Below, in pieces: positions 9,077 to 17,805 of a stretch of 64,000 bases of DNA. The stretch comes from Ruminiclostridium hungatei (lineage in GTDB: Bacteria > Bacillota > Clostridia > Acetivibrionales > DSM-1351), in assembly GCF_002051585.1 (NCBI RefSeq), contig NZ_MZGX01000006.1, forward strand, positions 1 to 64,000, read 5' to 3'. Under the pieces are notes generated by a model. It was not told where the DNA came from. It made no database searches and saw nothing but the letters and a program-made list of their open reading frames with translations. Every line of letters begins with the position of its first letter. Positions within the stretch are counted from its first letter, which is position 1. The translations under genes were made by a program, and so were the position numbers.

Positions 9077-10723
9077 CTAAGGGTTTGCAAGAACTTTCTT
9101 ATCGGACATACCGTAAGCCAGAAGTGCCATACATTGGTCAAAGGAATATATTCCCGTACCGTCAGGACTTCCGAAAGCACCATTGAGCCTGTCATCCGAA
9201 TCAAAAATTCTCATTGTCTCCATTCTGGCCAGAGCCTTATTTGCCAAATCCGCATCCTCCACCGTATCGGCTATCATGTACACAATTGCGTATATTGCCG
9301 TCGATTCAAAGCCATAGCCCTTTGCAACCGTTCCATCGGCATTATATCCGGCAAAGATACCTTCGCCGTCCACAGCCTTTTTAAGCCACTGTATTGTTTG
9401 CGGCTTTACTTGTCCGATTTTTGACAGGTGAAGAAGGGTAACCATCCCTTCAGCCATATTTATTTCGTCACTTTTATAAGCTTTCCGGGAATAATCATAT
9501 TCCGAATGGTACATGGGAAACCCGTCGCCTAAAAAACCGTTATTTACCACAGCCAGGCTGTTTTTATATACGGTGTCCCATCGGGGGTTAACAGCCTTGA
9601 GCTTTTCCAGTGCCTCAAAGTCTGCAAAACACAGTTTTAAACTTCCGGACTTCTTTTTATATTTAAAGTCATAATGATTAACCAGATTTTGATTGTTAAC
9701 ATTATACCTGTAGAGAACCTCCTCATAATTTTTCAGAAAGCCGGTATACCCACCCCATAGCCCGTCCGCGCCGTATACAGCTCTGAAAATCCTCAGGTCA
9801 TCCACTGCCGAGTTAACTCTTGCCGGTCCCTTCTCTGATACAAGCCAGGAAACCAACGGGTCTTTTTTCATATTTTCAATTACATAGCCGTAACTCTTTT
9901 CAAAAAGGCCTTTATTCATGGTTCTGACAGCGTACTCCATTACCAGCCCCTGTGATTCGCTTAAAACATCTGTATATTTCAAATCAGAATCCTTCTCGGA
10001 AGTATAATTTGTTCTTACCCCGCCCTCCGGGTCAGTCAATTCTTTCTCTATGAAATTCAAGGTTCCGGCAGCAGCTCCATAAACCGCATAATCCAGCATG
10101 GCCCTGAAACGCTCCATATCCATGTCCTTCCCGGCATACCAGGCCTTAAGCCGTCCGCTTTCATCCAATACCAGCGTGGTGGGAATAACCTTAAGTCCCA
10201 GCAGATTATATACCACCAAATCCTGGTCAAAAACACTCTCAAAGGGAATTTGGTTCTTTTTCAGGTAATCGAGGGCTTGTGCTTTTGTCTCCTTGTTATT
10301 GTCAAGCTTGTTGACCAGAAGAAATTCCACATCCGGATACCCCTCCAGAAGCTCCTGTATGGCATGTGCCTGCTCCAGCTCCCTGTTGCAGTGGGGACAC
10401 CAGCTTGCCCAGAAATTCAGTACCACCGTTTTACCTTTATATTGGGACAGAGCTATCTTTTCTCCATCCTCTCCTACAAAGGCAAGTGAAGATAAATCCT
10501 GATTCAGGGTGCATTTGTCAGGAAGCAGATCCTTTTTTCCCGCCAGTTGAGTATTTGCAGAAGCTGAATTTTGACCTGTACCTGTAACGGGTTCGGGGTT
10601 GTCTGCGTCCCTATTGCTATTTCTTTCAGAAAGCAGCCAGGCCGTTATCAAGCATATGGAAACAACCAGCATGACAATCAATAATACCTTTATAACTCCT
10701 TCTAATCGCCTTAAAGGATTCAT
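9077..10723 (-). CDS. TlpA/ResA-like thioredoxin fused to a GH8-like domain
   Basis: 548 residues from ATG 10723 (AAAGGA site, 7-nt spacing); an upstream in-frame ATG would overlap the previous gene and lacks a site. An N-terminal membrane anchor is followed by a redoxin domain with 'VVLNFWASWCPHCNRE' (CPHC about residues 108-111) and a conserved cis-Pro region 'VIPTTLVL'. From about residue 235 the protein resembles an alpha/alpha-barrel glycosidase: 'VLSESQGLVMEYAV' matches the general-acid SEGQ motif of GH8/BcsZ, and 'VDDLRIFRA' the following DxDL-type stretch. BcsZ-type glucanases trim polymer in cellulose operons, which fits the context. The fusion to a disulfide oxidoreductase is unusual. 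Confidence 0.75.
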   Translation of the reverse strand: MNPLRRLEGVIKVLLIVMLVVSICLITAWLLSERNSNRDADNPEPVTGTGQNSASANTQLAGKKDLLPDKCTLNQDLSSLAFVGEDGEKIALSQYKGKTVVLNFWASWCPHCNRELEQAHAIQELLEGYPDVEFLLVNKLDNNKETKAQALDYLKKNQIPFESVFDQDLVVYNLLGLKVIPTTLVLDESGRLKAWYAGKDMDMERFRAMLDYAVYGAAAGTLNFIEKELTDPEGGVRTNYTSEKDSDLKYTDVLSESQGLVMEYAVRTMNKGLFEKSYGYVIENMKKDPLVSWLVSEKGPARVNSAVDDLRIFRAVYGADGLWGGYTGFLKNYEEVLYRYNVNNQNLVNHYDFKYKKKSGSLKLCFADFEALEKLKAVNPRWDTVYKNSLAVVNNGFLGDGFPMYHSEYDYSRKAYKSDEINMAEGMVTLLHLSKIGQVKPQTIQWLKKAVDGEGIFAGYNADGTVAKGYGFESTAIYAIVYMIADTVEDADLANKALARMETMRIFDSDDRLNGAFGSPDGTGIYSFDQCMALLAYGMSDKKVLANP

Positions 10724-10751
10724 GGAAATATCCTTTCTGTTTTTGAGAAAA

Positions 10752-12539
10752 CTATTCTTTCTCTTCCGGCTCCTGTTTCTTTTCATCCCTGTTCAGGTAA
10801 GCCTCGGTTACCGTTACGGTAACATGCCCCTGCTTTATGGCGTCAAGCAGGTCAAATTTGTTGTCAACTTCAGTTTCTTCCTTTTCTGCAAGCTCTGCCT
10901 CCGAAGGCTTTTGCTCCGCAACAGCTGCTGCCTCCCCAAGGGACTGCTCTTCTGACAGGGCTTCATCTGCAGGCAGGCTTCTGCCAGTTGCCGCCGCCCT
11001 TCTTACATCTGCATGATGCCTGAATATTCCGACTACCCCCGCAGAAGCCAGGATGGCAAATACAGGCAATATGTTGTAATGGTATCTGCTCTGGCTTTCA
11101 AGGATCATATGCAGTATGGCGACGCCTATAAAATAAAGCACCAGCACATGCTCCGTCCCCACCTTCTTTTTAAACCAGAGGAAAATTCCCGCAAGCAGGG
11201 ACAGGTATACGAAAACGGTATAATATATATTGTTCCATACCGTTACATTATTTATAAATTCATTTTTCGCCGGGTCGTCTTGCTGGAAAAACGTAGGATT
11301 CCAATAATAATCATCGTCTTCCCAAAGCAGGGCATATTTTTGAAAAATAAGATTTGCAATTCCCGCAGGATTTTGCTCCAGCCTTTTTAAAGCCTCTGTC
11401 CGGCATGCCACATGAGTCTCCTCCGCCGAGCCGGTTTCTGCAAACTTGTCTATGAGAAAGCCTGCGTCCTTTTCATTCCAGCTTCCCTTTGCATCAATAT
11501 TAAGTCCTACCATGAGATTATAGCCAAAGGATGCAGTCGTACCCGGAAGTTCCCTGTCGATTGCCTTGGCTGTAGCTGTACTTATCAGCACGGAACAGGC
11601 CATATAGCCTGCCAGTATTACCAGAAGCCTGATCCAGCCTCTGGACATGCAGCTTTTTATGAGCCCGGCTTCAGCCTTTGCCGTAATAGGGGCCTTATAA
11701 GTAAAGGAGCATATTATTATTGCAATCAGCAGAATAATTGACACCGGCCGTACTCCCCCTGCTATGGCCAGCAGTATGCCCAACGCAATATTAAAAACCA
11801 GTATTTTCCAGGATTTTTCAGCAGCAGGCGCCTTGAACAACACAGCCGTAATCCATATGCAGCCAAGTGACAGGCACATGAAAACCGGCTCTGAAGCAAT
11901 TTGATTTATATAAAGTATCTGTGAAGGCCAAAAAGCGGCTATGGCAGCAGCCAGAATTCCTCCTGCCTTCCCCGCCAGAAGCCTGGCTGTCCTGTTGACG
12001 AAAAAAATACTTATCAGGCTGACCAACAGATTAAAATACAAGCCTGTTGAAACCGACGCCCCGAATACTCTGAAAACCAGAGAAAGAATATATGGAAATC
12101 CTATAACGTGGGGAAACTGGGAAATATAGTCGCAATAACCGGCACCTTCACTTACAAGCTTGCCCTGGGCCAGTAATTCAGCTACCTTGTAATAGGTCAG
12201 GTAATCCGACTCGGGCTGAACCGGCAGGTTGAATATGACCCAAAGCCGCAATAAGGCGGCAGCGGCTATTATTGAAATCAATACAAAAACCTCAAGATAA
12301 ACGGCGGCTTTCCTGCTTCCCGGTTTGATCCCCGACAGGCTGAAGCGCGAGGTTATGGCGGCTGAAGTATTTAATACCAGCCACAAACCTCCCATAACCG
12401 CAAGCATGCCTCCGTACCATATAAACGGATATTTTGCATTGACTCCAATATTCAAGGTGGCACTGAACAAACTGTAACTCAGACATATAACGAAAATAGT
12501 CAAACATATGTATGTAAACCAGTTTTTACGTGTTTCCAT
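10752..12539 (-). CDS. GT-C (PMT/GT39-like) glycosyltransferase, copy A
   Basis: 595 residues from ATG 12539 (AGGGG site, 7-nt spacing; the paralogue starts at the same residue). About 11-12 membrane helices. The first large loop has 'QPESDYLTYYKVAELL', the acidic residue expected of GT-C enzymes that use lipid-linked sugars, and 'SQILYINQIASEPVFMCL' follows. The C-terminus is a cytoplasmic, Glu/Ala-rich tail ending 'AIKQGHVTVTVTEAYLN'. It is one of two tandem copies; see the copy at 12943-14745. Likely role: attaching a sugar decoration to the exopolysaccharide or a surface protein (inference). Confidence 0.8.
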   Translation of the reverse strand: METRKNWFTYICLTIFVICLSYSLFSATLNIGVNAKYPFIWYGGMLAVMGGLWLVLNTSAAITSRFSLSGIKPGSRKAAVYLEVFVLISIIAAAALLRLWVIFNLPVQPESDYLTYYKVAELLAQGKLVSEGAGYCDYISQFPHVIGFPYILSLVFRVFGASVSTGLYFNLLVSLISIFFVNRTARLLAGKAGGILAAAIAAFWPSQILYINQIASEPVFMCLSLGCIWITAVLFKAPAAEKSWKILVFNIALGILLAIAGGVRPVSIILLIAIIICSFTYKAPITAKAEAGLIKSCMSRGWIRLLVILAGYMACSVLISTATAKAIDRELPGTTASFGYNLMVGLNIDAKGSWNEKDAGFLIDKFAETGSAEETHVACRTEALKRLEQNPAGIANLIFQKYALLWEDDDYYWNPTFFQQDDPAKNEFINNVTVWNNIYYTVFVYLSLLAGIFLWFKKKVGTEHVLVLYFIGVAILHMILESQSRYHYNILPVFAILASAGVVGIFRHHADVRRAAATGRSLPADEALSEEQSLGEAAAVAEQKPSEAELAEKEETEVDNKFDLLDAIKQGHVTVTVTEAYLNRDEKKQEPEEKE

Positions 12540-12660
12540 ATACATTCCCCTAACTCTTTTCAACAGGAATAAAAATCAAGTTACATTAAGCGTTATTCTA
12601 TCATAACCTGCGAAAAATGAATAGATTAATAATTTGACATTTTTTTCATTTTAACATAAT

Positions 12661-12693
12661 CATGGGCTGGGTTTTTAATAAAACCAGCCCATG
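12661..12693 (-). terminator. hairpin between the GT-C copies
   Basis: Perfect 10-bp stem CATGGGCTGG / CCAGCCCATG with a 13-nt AT loop. It is the duplicated counterpart of the hairpin at 14864-14897. The trailing T tract on the minus strand is poor, so it may only partly terminate. Confidence 0.5.
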
Positions 12694-12726
12694 AAAAGAC
12701 TTTTAACCGTAAATTTCATAACTGTA

Positions 12727-12828
12727 CTATGTCAACCACGCTTCCAGTTCAAACACAAGCTGTATATATTTATGCTGTACATGCTGTGCTTCTGCTTCCT
12801 GCTCCAGGATTTCACCCTCGGCGTCCAG
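12727..12828 (-). pseudogene. 3' fragment of the hemerythrin gene
   Basis: Reading from 12828 to the stop TAG at 12727-12729, the sequence encodes 'EGEILEQEAEAQHVQHKYIQ' and continues in frame to 'LT' and the same stop as the intact hemerythrin gene ending at 14929. Only the last 33 or so codons remain, without start or metal ligands. It is the duplicated end of that gene and ends sharply at 12828. Confidence 0.85.
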
Positions 12829-12880
12829 CTCCTTCTAATCGCTTTAAGGGCTTCATGGAAATATCCTTTCTGTTTTAAAG
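12829..12880 (-). pseudogene. 5' fragment of the thioredoxin-GH8 gene
   Basis: Sequence from about 12880 down to 12829 matches the ribosome site, start codon and first codons of the thioredoxin-GH8 gene (10696-10740). The remnant reads MKPLKRLEGA from ATG 12856, then runs into the hemerythrin fragment out of frame and stops after 14 codons. Confidence 0.8.
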
Positions 12881-12942
12881 ACAATTATTTTAATTAAACA
12901 TATTGAAGACAAGTATTTTGAAGGCAGCAATTTAAAAGGAAA

Positions 12943-14745
12943 CTATTCCTTCTCTCCCGGCTCCTTTTTATCTTTATCGCTGTTCAGGTAAGCCTCGGTC
13001 ACCGTTACGGTAACATGCCCCTGCTTTATGGCATCAAGCAGGTTAAATTTATTATCAATCTGACCTGCTTCTTTTTCTATAAGCTCTTCCTCCGAGGACT
13101 TTTGCTCCTCAATAGCTGCTGCCTTCTCAAGGGACTGCTCTCCGGATTTGAAATCAGTGGCGGACGTTGCAATGCTGTCAGTTGCAGTCCTTCTTGCATC
13201 TGCATGGTGTATGAATATTTCCACTGCCCCTGCAGAAGCCAGGATGGCAAATACCGGCAATATATTGTAATGGTATCTGCTCTGGCTTTCAAGGAACATA
13301 TGCAGCATAGCAATGCCTATAAAATAAAGTACAAGCACATGCTCCGTCCCCACCTTTTTTCCGAACCAGAGGTAAATGCCTGCAAGCAAGGACAGGTATA
13401 CGCAGATGATATAATATATATTGTTCCAGATGGTTACACTATTTATAAATTCATTTCTTTGAGACGTCAGGTTGTTTTGCTGCTTCAGGAACAGCAGGTT
13501 CCAATAGGAACCATAATCGTCGTTTTCCCACAGAAGGGTATATTTCTGAAAAATAAGATTTGCAATTCCAACCGGGTCCTCTTTCAGCCTGCTTAAGGCC
13601 ATTGCCCGGGAAGCAATATGAGCCTCCTCCGCGGAACCTGTTTCGGCAAACCTCTGGGTGAGAAAGCTGGAATCCTTTTCATTCCAACCGCCCCTGGATT
13701 CAATATTAAAACCCACCATGAGATTATAACCAAAGGACGCAGTCGTACCCGGAAGCTCCCTGTCGATTGCCTTGGCCGTAGCTGCACTTATTAGCAGGGA
13801 ACAGGCCATATAGCCTGTGAGTATGGCCAGAGCCCTGATCCACCCTCTGGACATACAGCTTTTTATGAGCCCCGCTTCGGCACTTCCCGTAAGACGGGCC
13901 TTATAGGTAACGGAGCATATTATGATGGCAATCAGCAAAATAATTGCCACCGGCCGCACCCCTCCTGCTATTGCCAGAAGGATACCCAACGCTATATTAA
14001 AAACAAGAATTTTCCATGCCTTTTCACCGTCAGGAGCCTTAAACAGCCTTGCAGCAATCCATATGCAAATAAGTGTCAGGCACATGAAAACCGGTTCTGA
14101 AGCCATTTGATTTATATAAAGTATCTGTGAAGGCCAAAAGGCGACCAAGGCAGCCGCAAGAATTCCTCCCACATTTCCGGCCAGAAGTCTGGCTGTCCTG
14201 TGTACGAAAAAAATACTCAGCAGGCTTACTGCCAGATTAAAATACAAGCCTGTTGAAACCGATACCCCGAATACTCTGAAAACCAGAGAAAGTATATACG
14301 GAAATCCCATGACATGGGGAAACTGAGAAATGTAATCGCAATAACCTGCTCCATCACTTATAAGCTTTCCCTGGGCCAGTAATTCAGCAACCTTGTAATA
14401 GGTCAGGTAATCCGATTCAGGCTGCATGGGCAGGTTGGAAATGATCCAAAACCGTAATAAGGCAGCGGCAGTCACTATTGAAAGCAATACAAAAGCCTCA
14501 AGGAAAACCGCGGCCTTCCTGCTTCCCGGCTTTACCCACGACAGTCTGAAGTGCGAGGTTATGGCTGCTGAAGTATTTAATACCAGCCACAAGCCTCCCA
14601 TTACTATAAGCATGCCTCCATACCATATAAACGGATATTTTGCATTGACTCCCATATTCAAGGTGGCGCTGAACAGGCTGTAACTCAGACATATACCGAA
14701 AATAGTCAAATATATGTATGTAAACCAGTTTTTACATGTTTCCAT
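12943..14745 (-). CDS. GT-C (PMT/GT39-like) glycosyltransferase, copy B
   Basis: 600 residues, collinear with copy A over the whole length and roughly 80% identical by eye. The same acidic loop ('MQPESDYLTYYKVAELL') and the C-terminal motif 'AIKQGHVTVTVTEAYLN' are kept; differences concentrate in the loop around residues 340-420 and in the charged C-terminal tail. The reading frame is intact in both copies, so both have probably stayed functional and may have different acceptors. The start ATG 14745 has a GGTGAAGG-type site. Confidence 0.8.
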   Translation of the reverse strand: METCKNWFTYIYLTIFGICLSYSLFSATLNMGVNAKYPFIWYGGMLIVMGGLWLVLNTSAAITSHFRLSWVKPGSRKAAVFLEAFVLLSIVTAAALLRFWIISNLPMQPESDYLTYYKVAELLAQGKLISDGAGYCDYISQFPHVMGFPYILSLVFRVFGVSVSTGLYFNLAVSLLSIFFVHRTARLLAGNVGGILAAALVAFWPSQILYINQMASEPVFMCLTLICIWIAARLFKAPDGEKAWKILVFNIALGILLAIAGGVRPVAIILLIAIIICSVTYKARLTGSAEAGLIKSCMSRGWIRALAILTGYMACSLLISAATAKAIDRELPGTTASFGYNLMVGFNIESRGGWNEKDSSFLTQRFAETGSAEEAHIASRAMALSRLKEDPVGIANLIFQKYTLLWENDDYGSYWNLLFLKQQNNLTSQRNEFINSVTIWNNIYYIICVYLSLLAGIYLWFGKKVGTEHVLVLYFIGIAMLHMFLESQSRYHYNILPVFAILASAGAVEIFIHHADARRTATDSIATSATDFKSGEQSLEKAAAIEEQKSSEEELIEKEAGQIDNKFNLLDAIKQGHVTVTVTEAYLNSDKDKKEPGEKE

Positions 14746-14863
14746 ATACCTTCACCTTACTCATTTCAACAGGAATAAAAATCAAGTTACATTATGCGTT
14801 ATCCTATCATAACCAAAAGTGAACAGATTATTCATATGACCTTTTTATTCATTTAAAACAAAA

Positions 14864-14897
14864 TTGTGGGCTGGTTTTATAATAAACCAGCCCACAA
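14864..14897 (-). terminator. hairpin after hemerythrin gene
   Basis: Stem TTGTGGGCTGG / CCAGCCCACAA followed on the minus strand by a T-rich tail (TTTTGTTTT), about 30 nt after the hemerythrin stop. Probably a rho-independent terminator that partly separates hemerythrin from the exopolysaccharide genes. Confidence 0.65.
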
Positions 14898-14928
14898 AAA
14901 ACTTTTAACCGTAAATTTCATAACTGTA

Positions 14929-15489
14929 CTATGTCAACCCCGCTTCCAGCTCAGACACAAGCTGTATATATTTCTGCTGTACCTGCTGTGCTTCTGCTTC
15001 CTGCTCCAGGATTTCACCTTCTGCATCCAGCCTGTCCAAAGTTTCCGTGACCAGGTTCCTGCGTGCAAAAGTGTAAACCACACCATCCTCCTTGTCAATA
15101 TGCCGGTGAAGCAGGTGGGTGTATGATATTGCATTTGCTATTACATCCAGCCTTGCCTCGTCATCTCCCTCCAGGACCTTTTTCAGCGCAGTTTCAAGTT
15201 CCTGCATGTGGAGTCTTCCAAGGTCATGCTCAACGAGCATTCCGTGGCGGACAAGCATTTCAGCCGGCCGGCCCAGTTCCTTCATCATGCTTTCAAAAAG
15301 CAGTTTTTCTTCTTTACCATGGTGGTGTTTGTCGGCGTAATTCCTTACAAAGTCTATAATCTTATAAAAATCCTCATACCTGACCGGCTCGTTTTTCATA
15401 ACCTTGTAGCAGTATTTTCGCGTAACAGCCAGCATACGTTTTATATATTTATGTTCTTCCACCATCAAGTCTATCAGATTCCTGGACAT
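14929..15489 (-). CDS. hemerythrin-like HHE-domain protein
   Basis: 186 residues from ATG 15489. The helices carry the expected di-iron ligands: 'EEHKYIKR', 'DKHHHGKEEKLLFESM', 'HGMLVEHDLGRLH' and 'HRHIDKEDGVVY'. A C-terminal amphipathic helix follows ('EILEQEAEAQQVQQ'). Such proteins bind oxygen or sense and handle oxidative or nitrosative stress in anaerobes. The start overlaps the upstream unknown gene by 16 nt, so the two are co-translated. The 3' end of this gene was copied into the duplication scar at 12727-12828. Confidence 0.88.
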   Translation of the reverse strand: MSRNLIDLMVEEHKYIKRMLAVTRKYCYKVMKNEPVRYEDFYKIIDFVRNYADKHHHGKEEKLLFESMMKELGRPAEMLVRHGMLVEHDLGRLHMQELETALKKVLEGDDEARLDVIANAISYTHLLHRHIDKEDGVVYTFARRNLVTETLDRLDAEGEILEQEAEAQQVQQKYIQLVSELEAGLT

Positions 15490-16145
15490 TCTGACCTCTT
15501 TTCCGGCTGGGCAGCCTGAAGTTTTTCTATTCTGTGCAGTCCCTCCGAAGGCGAACTGTATTTGAAGCCGGGGCTGACTGCGCCCACAAAGGCAGCAACC
15601 CACGCTTTCCTCAATTCATAAAAATGTCTTATGTCTCCCTTTACCCTTTCCCAATAGGGGGTGTGAAGGCAGGTTGTGGTTCTCCAGACAAATTCATATT
15701 CACTTGAGACCGCCACCTCATTTACCCGGTCGCAGGGCATGCCCTCCAGTATAAAATCATTCAATGCATTGAATACCTCTTCCGGCGTATCAGGCTTCTC
15801 CGGATATTGGGCTGCCGCCTTCTCCCCCTGTTCCCTGTACAGCCCCAGCAGTTCATCCTTATATGCGCTGCTCTGTTCAAGTATTCCGGTTACCAGCGCA
15901 GCCTGCCGGAGTTCGGCACTTTCTATACGGGTCTGCAGCCAGCCATGAATGTTGGAAGTGTCTATTATGTTTTCCAGCGGCTCCTTTCCCATTGAAGCTC
16001 CGAATTTTTCATTGTTTTCTGCAATCCACCTGTCAACAGGCATTCCCTTGCCTCCAGCCCATTCAATAATGGACTCCTCGATTTTTTCTGCCCACAGGAT
16101 TTTATTATAAAGCCAGAAATGGATTTTCCCTAAAAATAAACTCAT
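15474..16145 (-). CDS. conserved hypothetical protein, hemerythrin partner
   Basis: 223 residues, soluble, no signal peptide; a GAGGAG site 5 nt before ATG 16145. Mostly helical with several aromatic residues ('WLYNKILWAEKIEESI', 'EFVWRTTTCLHTPYWERV'). I do not recognise the family. Its stop lies inside the hemerythrin start, so the two products are probably made together and may act together. It appears to be the first gene of the long minus-strand operon. Confidence 0.65.
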   Translation of the reverse strand: MSLFLGKIHFWLYNKILWAEKIEESIIEWAGGKGMPVDRWIAENNEKFGASMGKEPLENIIDTSNIHGWLQTRIESAELRQAALVTGILEQSSAYKDELLGLYREQGEKAAAQYPEKPDTPEEVFNALNDFILEGMPCDRVNEVAVSSEYEFVWRTTTCLHTPYWERVKGDIRHFYELRKAWVAAFVGAVSPGFKYSSPSEGLHRIEKLQAAQPEKRSECPGI

Positions 16146-16310
16146 ATGTTCTCCTCTCGATAAGATATACCACAGCAGCTCATACTCAATCTATTTTTTC
16201 CATCCTGTGCTAAATTATTATTCCATCAGCACCTTGGCAATATATATCTTTTATGGATATGTCGAACAAATCTTTAAGGCTTGGTCAGCCAGGCCGGTTA
16301 TAAATATCTA

Positions 16311-17681
16311 TCATAAATTCCGCCGGCGCAGCAGATGAAATTCCTTTTTCACCATCAGCAGTGTCCAGAGCACAATAACCGCATCAATTGCAAAGGAGCC
16401 GTAATAAATGCCGGATACTCCCAGCCATACAGGCACCAGCAGCATAACCGGCACATAGAAAACAAGCTGTCTGGCAATGCCTATCATTGCCGCAGGCTTT
16501 CCCTTGTCAATGGAAGGAAACAGGGTCATTGCCATGAAAATAAATGAAAGCAGGGGAAGAATTGCCATATAAACCCGGAAGCATATCAATTGTAAATCTG
16601 TAAAAACCTGCTCCTTCAGCATCATGCCCAGCACCTGTCCCGGCACCGCCATGGAAAGCAGCCAAAACGGCAAGGTCAGCACAAGCGCCGCAACCGCAAA
16701 CAGTTTATATGCTCTGATAACACGTTCATACTGCCTTGCTCCGTAATTTATTCCTATGGCGGGCTGAAGTGCACGCATCAAACCGAAAATCGGCGTCAGC
16801 AAAAAGGTAAAAATCCTGTATACAACACCATAAAATGCAATATCCGCCGTAGTTCCGTATTTCGCCAGCGCATTGAACACAAATACCGACTGCACAAGAC
16901 TCATGATACTCATAATAAAGGCCGACATACCCAACCTCAGAATAGAGGTTCCAATATCCCTGTCCCAGCGTATGGAAAGCAACTTCGACCTGAAGGACGC
17001 AAAGCCCTTACCAAAATAGAACCAGCCTATAACAGTATATGCCAGCATTCCTATGTTGGTGGCCCAGGCCGCCCCTTCCACCCCCAGCGGGAATATGACT
17101 ACCAGCAGATATTTGGCAGCCACATCCACAAGGAGGCCTCCCCCCATCATGACCGCGGCCATTTTCATCCGGCCTTCCGCCCTTACGATCATGTTACCGG
17201 CAAGGCCGTATATCCAAAAGAAAGCTCCTATAATGGTAATTCTGAAATACCGGTCACCCAGCAGCAGTTCTTCACCTGCGGCGCCCATTACTTGCAGCAG
17301 CCGGCTGGAAAGCAGCAGTCCCACCACCATATAGACTGCCGTCATTGCAAGGGAAAGCACATTCAGATTGCCCAGCAGCTTATCCTGAGTGGTCTTGTCC
17401 CTGGCGCCCAGGGCAATACTCAAGACAGCCCCCGCTCCCGTGCCCAGCAGCGAGCCAAAGCCCACGCTGATCTGAGAAAGCGGATATGCCACAGACACTC
17501 CCGCCAGTGCTGTCTCTCCCACATACCTTCCTACGAAGAAAACATCCAGCATGGAGTTCATCCCGTATAACACCATTGCTACTACTGCAGGCCATGATAA
17601 ATCAATCATCACCTTCCACAAATTTCCGTTCAGGATGAACTGCTTCTGCTTTTCTTTTTGATCAGTTAATATTCCTTCCAT
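16311..17681 (-). CDS. MATE-family efflux transporter, probable metallophore exporter
   Basis: 456 residues from ATG 17681 (GGGGGT site); length and 12 helices fit the MATE family. Features include 'LSWPAVVAMVLYGMNSMLDV' in helix 1 and 'GTGAGAVLSIALGARD' after helix 2. MATE proteins use Na+ or H+ gradients to expel small organic molecules. The gene follows the metallophore operon in the same direction and has its own promoter region containing a GTTAGC-N4-GCTAAC operator, the same sequence found at the NRPS promoter. That shared site is the best evidence that this pump exports the metallophore (inference). Confidence 0.88.
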   Translation of the reverse strand: MEGILTDQKEKQKQFILNGNLWKVMIDLSWPAVVAMVLYGMNSMLDVFFVGRYVGETALAGVSVAYPLSQISVGFGSLLGTGAGAVLSIALGARDKTTQDKLLGNLNVLSLAMTAVYMVVGLLLSSRLLQVMGAAGEELLLGDRYFRITIIGAFFWIYGLAGNMIVRAEGRMKMAAVMMGGGLLVDVAAKYLLVVIFPLGVEGAAWATNIGMLAYTVIGWFYFGKGFASFRSKLLSIRWDRDIGTSILRLGMSAFIMSIMSLVQSVFVFNALAKYGTTADIAFYGVVYRIFTFLLTPIFGLMRALQPAIGINYGARQYERVIRAYKLFAVAALVLTLPFWLLSMAVPGQVLGMMLKEQVFTDLQLICFRVYMAILPLLSFIFMAMTLFPSIDKGKPAAMIGIARQLVFYVPVMLLVPVWLGVSGIYYGSFAIDAVIVLWTLLMVKKEFHLLRRRNL

Positions 17682-17724
17682 ATAAATACCCCCATTCTCT
17701 TTTAGCAAAATAACATAAGCGGCA

Positions 17725-17756
17725 GTTAGCATACGCTAACCACCACTTATATTATA
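17725..17756 (-). promoter_or_regulatory. MATE promoter -10 and TetR-type operator
   Basis: Operator GTTAGCATACGCTAAC at 17725-17740 (6-bp arms, 4-bp spacer), located 44 nt before the MATE start. Immediately upstream on the minus strand is a -10-like TATAAT (17751-17756); no good -35 is visible. The operator covers the expected transcription start. Confidence 0.7.
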
Positions 17757-17805
17757 TAGGTTCTTTTCAGTTTTCTCAGCTCCCAAACGACGGCTTTGAA
17801 TCCAA

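Larger units (their letters stand above)
10696..15030 (-). repeat. 2.1-kb tandem duplication of the GT-C gene
   Basis: Two adjacent copies, 10696-12828 and 12829-15030. Each holds, in transcription order, the 3' end of a hemerythrin gene, a hairpin, a GT-C glycosyltransferase gene and the first bases of the thioredoxin-GH8 gene. The outer copies of the hemerythrin and thioredoxin genes are intact; the inner ones are fragments fused at 12828/12829. The ancestral order was hemerythrin, GT-C, thioredoxin. Copy B has about 60 extra bp after its thioredoxin fragment, and the two copies have since diverged. Confidence 0.85.

Noticed and set aside
12691-12897. 68-residue plus-strand reading frame
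   Set aside because: Antisense to the duplication scar made of hemerythrin and thioredoxin gene fragments.
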